From Triparma columacea (taxonomy: Eukaryota > Sar > Bolidophyceae > Parmales > Triparmaceae): a stretch of DNA of 13,103 nucleotides. Below the pieces are notes generated by a model. That model saw only the letters and a program-made list of their open reading frames with translations. It did no database searches and was not told the origin of the DNA. The stretch covers positions 9,341 through 22,443 of the forward strand of contig BRYA01000380.1 in the NCBI GenBank assembly GCA_030267965.1. The letters are read 5' to 3'. Numbering within the stretch: the stretch's first letter is position 1; each line of letters opens with the position of its first letter. Position numbers and translations under genes: made by a program. Below are positions 5,997-13,103 of the stretch, in pieces.

Positions 5997-8131
5997 ATGT
6001 ATCGCGCCCGGATAGGTTACGAGGCCGAGCCCAAGCCCTACCTTCGAAATATTCACAAGGCTCAAGCTCATGCCATTCACATTCGTAAGATGAAGGAGAT
6101 AAAGTCGCGTCGGGTCGGGAGCGGGACGACTGACAACACCCTCCCTCGGAGCAGTAAGATGAAGCATCTCCAGCTCCGGCAGAAGCAGAAGGCCCAGAAG
6201 CAGCAGAGGAACGATGACATTGCAAAGGAGAACAGGATGCTCCTGAAGAAGATGACGCAGATAATAACCACGGTCCCGAAAGCACAGGGGGGCGGACCAA
6301 CAGATACAGATACTAAGAGGGGAAAGAGCCTCAACGCTATCGGGAGGAGTGTGGAGCTTGATAGGATCAGCAAGGTGAGCTAAGGAAAGGGGAAAGGGTT
6401 GTGTGATATTGGAGAGTTTGACGGAGTGATGAGGACATACTAACGCCTTCCGGCGGTGGTCAATTTACCCCCCTTGCTTCCCTGCCGCAGGAAAACCAGA
6501 AGATTCTCAAGAGGATGATGAGCGTCAAGTCGGAACACAACATTTCCAAGCTCAAGAAGGACTCGGAAAGGCACGAGAAGCTGCTCAAGAGGCTCAGGAT
6601 GGTGCACTACGAGCCTTCACCAACAGCAATGTCCGAAGTCTCTCGTAGGGGCCGGGAGGAGATTGTCAGCGAGATGGAGAGCAGGTGAGGAGGGGCGAAA
6701 CTAAGGCAGACGGTCAACTTGCAGGATCATTCTAACGCAACTCCTTCTACAACTTGTCCGTTCGTTGCAGAGTAAGCGGAAGGGACGAGGGAGACGACCT
6801 AAGTAGCATCGTCTCTGAGGCCCTGAGCAGCAGCGTCAAGACACCAGTCAGCGGGGTCAAAGCCAAGAAGACAAAGAAGAAGAAGAAGCGCAGTCAGTCA
6901 CCAAGCGGGGTTCCTATGAGTATTTCGACGACCCCAACAAATGCGCAGCTGAAGGAGCAGAAAAACAGGGTCAAGAGGGACTCTGCGAAGGAGGACCTAA
7001 CGCTCCTAGCAAACGCTGCCCTCGTGGATGAGGCGAATGACGCCGAATTTGGAGTTAAGGAGGATGAGTTTGAAGATGAAAGTCCTTCATCCCCTGACAA
7101 GAAATCTAATACACCAATTAGGAGACAAATGTCAGGTGAGAATTAGGACGGGAAGTGGAGAAAAATATCGTCTTCTCAACTTCTTCTAACCCCCTGGCTC
7201 ATTTTCAGAAATCGATCGCTCGAAAGGGGAGTTCAACGTGCTGAGGTCTGACAAGAAGATCACGATATTCAAGGACAGCACTGGAGCTGGAAGACAGCTC
7301 ATGGCTTCGGTCGAGGTAATGAAGAAGAGGGAGGGAAGGCTTAGGGTTAACATTACCTGGAAAGAGAGCAAGGAGGAGGACGCCAAAACACACAACTGCT
7401 ACTGCGACCTCAAATTTTCCGACGCGATTGTGCTAGTCAATGCGCCGTCCAACCTTGTACCGGCGATCCACGCCAACGTGGTCGAGCTCTCTCGTTACCT
7501 CAAGGATTACGCAAACGTTGTGGAGGTGAGGGCTCAACCGGGGGTAGAGGACAAAAAGCAAAAGCAGCACCATCGACACGCCATCATCTTACCCACTTAA
7601 CAACTCCGCTCCGCTCGCCGGTCGCCTCAGGTTGGAGATGGGGAGACGTATGTCGTCAAGCTATGCTCGCCAGAGGAATGTCTGCGGTCTCTCCCCAACG
7701 CACCCGCCAAGGTCAACGCTGGGGAAAGGCCCAGCACCGAGGAGATCTCTGTAAAGGTTGAGAGGAAGCTCCAAAAAATTGTACCCGTCGTCGACGCACC
7801 TGAGACAGGCTTGGAGAGGGGCGTAGAGCTCTCCATCCTTATTACAAACTCTCGAAGGCCTGGAGTACTTGACATCACCTCAAGTCCAACCAAGCGCGAC
7901 ACACCACTGACCTCGAAACTGCCCCAGGGAGACCTTAAAACATCCGTCGGTATCCCGACGGTGATATCGTTGGACCAGGATCACACGGACAGCTACGTGG
8001 CGGGCTTGATTGAGAGCTTGAATATCGTGCTAGACAACGGGGTCAAAAACGAAATCGAGGTCGGACCTAAGCTACACGTAAAAGGCGGAAGGCCGACGAC
8101 GAGGGCTGCCTCGCGTGGTAAATCGCGGTGA
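5997..8131 (+). CDS. CFAP97/hemingway-domain flagellar protein with long C-terminal extension
   Basis: Five exons (5997-6374, 6491-6684, 6771-7135, 7209-7525, 7631-8131) join in phase to 584 aa. All have GTGAG donors and YTAAC branch sites. The N-terminal ~165 residues match the CFAP97/KIAA1430 (hemingway) pattern: a basic helical stretch around KMKHLQLRQKQKAQ, IAKENRMLLKKMTQI (about 74-88), then SLNAIGRSVELDRISKENQK (from about 111) running into ILKRM. The family is known from cilia and sperm flagella in animals and flagellated protists, which supports a flagellate life stage. A basic/acidic disordered region follows (about 193-310, including a KAKKTKKKKKR run). The last ~270 residues include a compact region (around FNVLRSDKKITIFKDSTGAG to LSRYLKDYANVVEVGDGETY) that I do not recognise. 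Ends 66 bp from the convergent ABC gene. Family call likely, function inferred. Confidence 0.85.
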
Positions 8132-8197
8132 AAAATAAGAAGAAGAAGACGATTACTCTTTTCCTTCCAAAAACGTTACCCCCTCCTCGAGGATTCT

Positions 8198-11100
8198 CTA
8201 TTTACTTTTTGCAGCGCTATTCAATTTATCCTCCGCGTTCATTTGTCTCTTAACAAGGTTCGCGTATTGCCCCCCCTCCCTCTCTATAAGCTCTTCGTGT
8301 TTTCCCACCTCCACGATGCGCCCGTCCTTAACCACGCAGATCTTGTCGGCGTTTCGAACTGTGGAGAGACGGTGAGCTACCACGATTACGGTCATGCCTA
8401 AGGAGGGGAGAGCCGTAGTAGGTTAGTTTGAGACATTTCCACGTCATTCTTGTAACCTTCTTTCTTCTCAGTTGGAAATACTAAAAGTCAGTAGTTAGTG
8501 CTGTGCTCACCTTGGCCTTCACCTCCTCCCCCTGCTCCCCCTTCTCCTCTCCCTAGCATATTATCTATCGCCCCCTGAACAAGTGCCTCGCTCTCCGCGT
8601 CAAGTGCGCTCGTCGCCTCATCCAATAGTAGTATCTTAGGTTTCCTAACGAGCGCCCTGGCGATTGCGATCCTCTGCTTCTGACCACCGCTAAGCTGGAC
8701 GCCACGCTCACCGACCTCGGTGTCGTAACCCTCGGGGAGATTTGAAATGAACGTGTGGGCATTTGCGAGACGCGCAGCATCTGAAGATTGGGGGGGAGGG
8801 AGGAAGGGGAGGCTACGGTTAGTGGGTCGTAAGGTCGCTAGAAAAACTCATGGCTCAACTCACCCTTGATTTCGTCGAAGGTGGGCTCGAAATCGCTTCC
8901 CTCAAGTCCAAACATAATGTTCCTCATGACGCTCCTCGCATACAGCGTCGGTTCCTGGCTAACGACCGTGATGTTCCTAGTCAGGTATTCAGGCGCCAGC
9001 TCGTGTACCTCGTTTCCGTCTATTAGTATCTTTCCCTCCGTGGCTTCGTACAGGTGCTGGATCAGTGAGACAACGCTGCTTTTGCCTCCCCCCGAGGGTC
9101 CTACAAGGGCGACGACGTCTCCTGGATTGGCTGTGAAGTCCATGCCGTTTAGGACCCTCCTCTTAGGGCGGGCCGGGTAAAACATCGTAACGGACTTTAG
9201 AGAGACAGAACCGAGGCAATCGGAGGGATAGTCACCCTCGTTCTGGTCGGAAGATGTGTGTTAGTGCGCTAGTGCCGTCGTGTGTCAAACTGTGCAACGT
9301 TTGGCCCCCCCCCTTCTCACCTTCCCCCTGAGTTTGGTTAGCCCCTCCTCTGCCGTGCCTCCCCCCCCGCTCCAGGTCTTGACCTTGGGTTTCCTGTGCA
9401 TGAGTTCAAAAACCTTGTCCGCCGCCCCCACTGCCTGCGTAAGGCTTGAGAATATGCTCCCCATCATATTGAATGCGTCGCTCAGGCTGCTAAGGTAGAG
9501 TAGGAAGCTTACGAGCTGGCCACCGGTTATTTCGCCGGACTGGATTAGCATACCACCGTAGAGGAGGACGAGGGCGGTTACCAGTTGGGGGAGGGAGGTT
9601 ATGGCAGAGCAATACCAGAGGTATGCGAAGGCAGACTTGTTGTTAAGGACGAGGTAACGGTCGATGAACTTGGGGCGAGGGGAGGGTTGGTTAAGTTGGG
9701 GGCGAGTGGAGTGTGTGTAAGTTTCATGTGTTCGTTTCATTCCATAAAGAGTCCCCTCCTCCCCCCTCTCTCCCCCCCCCCCCTCTCACCTTCCCGTACT
9801 CCATAAGTTCGCTTTCCTCTGCCCCAAACGCTTTAACCGTAGGCATGCTCCCAATCGCCGCTTCACTAATCCCGTTCGCGTCCGCCAATTTCTTCTGCGT
9901 TAACTTCGTCAATTTCCTAATGTAACTTCCGTACCACCTGCTCATGATAGTGATGGCTGGGACGGATACGAACGCCATTAAGGAGAGCTCCCAGGATATT
10001 GAGAACATGAATATAAGTACACCTAATGCTTGGACGAACGAGCGGAGGAAGACGTTTACGTTGAGGGTAACCTGGTCACCGACGAGTGTGGTATCGGAGC
10101 AGAGACGTGAGGTAATATCGCCGGTCTTTGTGATGTCGAAGAAACCAATGTCCTGAGCGAGCAGACTGTTCATCAGTCTCAACCTATGGGAGGGTTGAGG
10201 CGGAGAGCGAAGTTGGGGGTTGCGTTTGGGGGGTGCGTGTTAAATAACGATTCCCCTCACGTCCGGATTTCCAGTGATTTCACACATCTACATCTAAATC
10301 CCCCCTCTCTCCCTCTCCCTCCTCCCCCCCCCTCACCTCAATCTCGCGTTAACCCTCCCTCCGACGACGGTAAAAACGCTTCCCCTCGCTCCCGAGAAGA
10401 ACCCGCACGCCACCGCAGCCACCGCTAGGTATCTAACGTTTTCCTTAAACCCCGGTACGTCCCATACGTCCCCGTCGAAAACGTCTTTACCGTCGGTACT
10501 GTCGGCGCCGAGACTGTCGAGGATCTTACCGGTGAAATGGGGGATGTATACTTGCGCGACCGCGGCGAGGGTTAGGTTGAGGAAGGCGAAGAGGATAAGG
10601 TGGAGGTCGGGGTAGCAGACTTTTAGGAGGTCAGTCCAACCAGCTTTGTAGTCCAAGGCCTCTGGGATTGGGAGAGGGATAGTGAAGGTATGCAAGCGAA
10701 GGGGGATTAGAGGGGGTTATCTCATAGTGAAGAGGAGGAGAAGTGGGTGAATCTGTATATCTTCGTCCCATAAATATTTTCCCCACGTATCAGTCAACCT
10801 CTTACCTGCCCCAATATCAGGTTCCGGTACCTCGCTTATTCTCTCCCCCCCCTCCTTCCCTCCCCCTCCCTTCTCCGCCACCGGGCTCCCCTCCTTCGAG
10901 TTGTTGGCCGTGCTAGGCGCAGTGTCACTACCTAACAAAGGATCCCTTAACGATACGTCACTACCGTAATCACGGAGGGAAGAGGGTAGGGAGACGAGGG
11001 AGAGACGACCTTTAACTGCCTCGCATGCAGATGACACGTATGAGAGTTCGAGGATAGTGAAGAGCACAGCTGAGGATAAGGCGCACCACCATGGCCACTC

Positions 11101-11698
11101 GGCGGTAGAAGGGTCAGCACCTTTGAGGAGACGGTACATGCACTTTACGCAGAGGTAGAGAAGGGTTATTATGGAGGACTGGTGGACGAGGAACATAGGG
11201 CGCGAGGCGAGACGCTTGAGGTAGGGGGACCAAGACTCTTCTAGGGACTCCTCTTCCTTGTCGGTTTTTGAGAGGTTTGACTTGCTGTATGTCATGGGGG
11301 GGCTGAGGGAGTCAAGCCTGCTGTATCGGGTGGAGGATATTAATAGTGCTAGGATGACGAACACGAGCTTGTAGATGAAGATGAGGGGGAAATCAGAGAG
11401 GGTAGAACCGGGCAGGAATGGGGTGGTGAATATTGAGGATATTGTGGAGGTACTGGAGATTGAATTTGACACACTGTTCGGTTGGAGGTACGTTGTGTGT
11501 GGGTGTTGAGGACGAGAGGTGAGTATAGTTAGCGGTTGAGGAGAGGGAGGGAGAGTGAGAATTGGGTTGCATCCGAGGTTGCATCCGACTCATCATTATT
11601 TTGTTGTTTTATGAGTGTACTCACCTGGGGATAATGTCTGTGGTGAAAAGTATCGATGTGAGAGCATCAAAGATGATTGAGAAGAAGAAGACCTTCAT
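8198..11698 (-). CDS. TAP/TAPL-like ABCB half-transporter (ABC exporter with TMD0)
   Basis: Eight minus-strand exons (11698-11625, 11473-10806, 10661-10337, 10183-9790, 9668-9321, 9242-8864, 8780-8511, 8397-8198) join in phase to 885 aa. Residues 1 to about 240 hold four predicted membrane segments ahead of the core, as in the TMD0 of TAP/TAPL. The core exporter domain follows (from about 248; [12 protein letters not shown], then [14 protein letters not shown] and TGDITSRL). The nucleotide-binding domain is complete: Walker [10 protein letters not shown] (651-659), Q-loop VSQEPTLY, signature LSGGQKQR (759), Walker B ILLLDE (778-783), D-loop SALD and H-loop His828. It should therefore hydrolyse ATP and work as a dimer. 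TAPL-type members export peptides into lysosome-like compartments; the substrate here is unknown. An odd Gly/Glu-rich insert lies between D-loop and H-loop at the exon 7/8 junction. The small first exon ([18 protein letters not shown]...) is supported by a gtgagt donor and exact phase. Confidence 0.92.
11565..11588 (+). repeat. Perfect 12-bp tandem duplication in ABC-gene intron 1
   Basis: ggttgcatccga occurs twice back to back. It lies in the first intron of the ABC transporter gene (11474-11624), away from the splice sites and the branch site (cgctaac on the minus strand, 11528-11534). Confidence 0.9.
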
Positions 11699-11953
11699 AT
11701 TGAAGTTTCAAAAGAAGTTTATTCTCAAATTGTCCACCCAGTCCCAGACTTTGCTGCTGCGTGGCTTAAATCCTCTGGAACTTGATTTTTGAACTGCACG
11801 TGCGACGCGAAATAACACCAGATTGTAATTGGTTACTGTTAGGGAGCTTGATCTTGAAATGTTACTCTCTGCGACGAAAAGAAAAAGAAGAAAAGAAAGA
11901 AAAGAAGAGAAAAGGAGCAATTCTTGGATTCAAAAAAGGTCAAAAAAGTCAAC
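11699..11953. promoter_or_regulatory. Divergent promoter region, ABC transporter / unknown gene
   Basis: 255 bp between outward-facing ATGs. It contains an inverted CCAAT element (attgg, 11828-11832, within gtaattggttac) near the middle and a 40-nt purine (A/G) tract at about 11876-11918, shortly before the plus-strand ATG at 11954. Both are compatible with a bidirectional promoter but are not proof of one. Confidence 0.45.
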
Positions 11954-13103
11954 ATGTTTGGAGGACGCAAAAGTGTTGCTAGCTCGTCTAAAAACACGAG
12001 TGACACAATAGCAGGGCATCAGGTATGTATTAGTTTGTATGTATGTGTATATATGTGTATATACGGTGTTGTATTGGATAAATAATGTAGCCAATGCTGC
12101 ATCCTCTCTCGACCATTCTAAGGATAGTTACATATGCCCAAATATCGACACTCACACCATTAAATCGTCCAAAACACGTTACATAATCTCAATATTAACC
12201 CCAATACCCTCTTCATTGAATATGACTTAGGGAAGTGTCTCAATATCAGCAAATGTGAGTTTATAGGGACTCGTTGAATTATACATACTCTGTAATTATG
12301 CTGTCTATATGCTGTATTTATGCTATATCATGGCACAATATGGTGTAGCATGCTGTATTATCGCACACTATCACACATTATACTCCATACTATGACACAT
12401 TAAAGACCTTTCTGACCCTCTCCCCTCCCCAAACTCCCCCCACTACTCCCAAACACACTTTGCACTTGTTACACACGTACACACATACACACACCCACAA
12501 CACGTCCACAACACGTCCACAACACATACACACACACATACACAGTTCACATACAAGGATTCCTCACGTTATGGTGGTATTGATCACATCTTAACACCAG
12601 GTTCCAAAGCACTCTCCTTCAAGGACAACAATATAGGTCTTGACATACCCCACCCCGTGTCGTCGCTCACAGACTTTACTTGCAGTGTAACCTCCAACGA
12701 AGGCAATGGAGGGAACGGTACGGGGGGAGGGTCAAAGAGTGCGTTAAGGTGAGTGATTTATTAGTACCGCAAGGCCCGGGATCTCGGATCCCTCTTGTCG
12801 TTAAACCGGCCCCACTTACACTCACCAAACCTCGTACCACCACCACCACCACCACCACCACAACCACCACCATCCCTTTACAGCTCCAACAGCAACCCAA
12901 ATGGGGGGAGAAGCGCTAAGCACATGAGGGATGAAGAGATGGTCTTGGAAACTGCCAATCACTTCATGAAAAATACGGAAAACATGAGTGTCAAGGAGGT
13001 CACGGAGGTGAGCAGAGCACCTCTGTAAACTTCATCGAGAGAACCATGACAAAAAGTAAATTCTCACTCACCCTTTTCGCTTCTCCCGCCATCTCCCCCC
13101 CCC
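11954..13103 (+). CDS. Unrecognised protein, 5' part only (runs off the right edge)
   Basis: Three exons are visible: 11954-12022 (69 nt), 12546-12748 (203 nt) and 12884-13007 (124 nt). Each junction is in phase (0, 2, 0) with donors gtatgt, gtgagt and gtgagc. A fourth exon must lie beyond 13103, since the last intron is still open and ends here in a C tract. The 132 visible residues run MFGGRKSVASSS..., a block around YGGIDHILTPGSKALSFKDN and LDIPHPVSSLTDFTCSV that looks conserved in character, a Gly/Asn/Ser-rich linker, then a helical segment around MRDEEMVLETANHFMKN ending VKEVTE. I do not recognise the family. The tight phase agreement and non-repetitive exon 2 argue that it is a real gene. 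Confidence 0.7.
12321..12350. repeat. 11-bp inverted repeat (hairpin) flanked by direct repeats
   Basis: tgctatatcat and atggtgtagca pair over 11 positions (two G-U in RNA) around the loop ggcacaat. The element is bracketed by two copies of atgctgtatt (12309-12318 and 12350-12359), the second overlapping the stem by one base. It could be a small mobile-element remnant or chance structure in AT-rich DNA. Confidence 0.6.
12478..12545 (+). repeat. CA-rich tract before acceptor
   Basis: Alternating ca with imperfect repeats of cacaacacgtc (near 12495-12520) replaces the usual C-rich tract upstream of the acceptor cacag (ending 12545). Confidence 0.75.
12836..12871 (+). repeat. ACC trinucleotide repeat in intron 2 of the unrecognised gene
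   Basis: About eleven acc units with one caa interruption lie just upstream of the acceptor (tacag ending 12883). This is a simple-sequence pyrimidine-biased tract within the intron. It is not coding in the proposed model. Confidence 0.85.

Larger units (their letters stand above)
12023..12545 (+). other. 523-nt intron 1 of the unrecognised gene
   Basis: The longest gene-free stretch. It is AT-richer than its surroundings and holds a gtat/gtatat microsatellite at its start (about 12023-12067), a hairpin flanked by 10-bp direct repeats (12309-12359), and a CA-rich tract with repeated cacaacacgtc motifs (about 12478-12545) leading into the acceptor. No plausible exon was found inside it. Confidence 0.6.

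Noticed and set aside
12039..12230. Open frame inside the large intron of the right-hand gene
   Set aside because: No phase-compatible splice sites with flanking exons and composition of simple-sequence DNA.
1..13103. CRISPR arrays, insertion sequences, rRNA or viral genes
   Set aside because: No spaced direct-repeat arrays, transposase motifs, rRNA signatures or viral hallmark genes seen on either strand.

Overview
This window is from a compact nuclear genome of a eukaryote, most likely a photosynthetic, flagellated stramenopile. A bolidophyte (Triparma/Bolidomonas-like) alga is my best guess, by inference only. The reasons are about 20 spliceosomal introns, mostly 73-220 nt with GTGAG-type donors and YTAAC branch points; a core spliceosomal Sm protein; mitochondrial 2-oxoglutarate dehydrogenase machinery; a CFAP97-type flagellar protein; and a protein whose N-terminus looks like a heterokont signal peptide with a phenylalanine just after the predicted cleavage site (plastid-type). 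Nothing prokaryotic, viral or mobile was recognised.

Layout (8 protein genes on strictly alternating strands): (1) minus 48-836, a mitochondrial lipoyl-domain protein ending in a KGD4/MRPS36-like tail; (2) plus 1058-2883, a coiled-coil protein of unknown function; (3) minus 2947-3567, the core spliceosomal protein SmG, with a tiny first exon rebuilt from splice phase; (4) plus 3590-4486, a putative plastid-targeted protein with a 20-nt microexon; (5) minus 4573-5706, a protein with a YVH1/DUSP12-type zinc domain but no phosphatase domain; (6) plus 5997-8131, a five-exon CFAP97/hemingway-domain protein; (7) minus 8198-11698, an eight-exon TAP/TAPL-like ABCB half-transporter with an extra N-terminal membrane domain; (8) plus 11954 to beyond the right edge, the first three exons of an unrecognised protein.

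Because strands alternate, every junction is head-to-head (gaps of 221, 22, 290 and 255 bp between start codons) or tail-to-tail (gaps of 63, 86 and 66 bp between stop codons). The genes do not form one pathway. Each divergent pair must share a small promoter region, the most extreme being SmG and the plastid-type protein, with 22 bp between start codons.

The exon models for genes 3, 4, 6, 7 and 8 are phase-consistent. For complete genes the exon lengths sum to a multiple of three with no internal stop. The points most worth following up are the lipoyl-KGD4 domain combination, the phosphatase-less YVH1-like protein, the intron architecture, and the long structured SmG intron.
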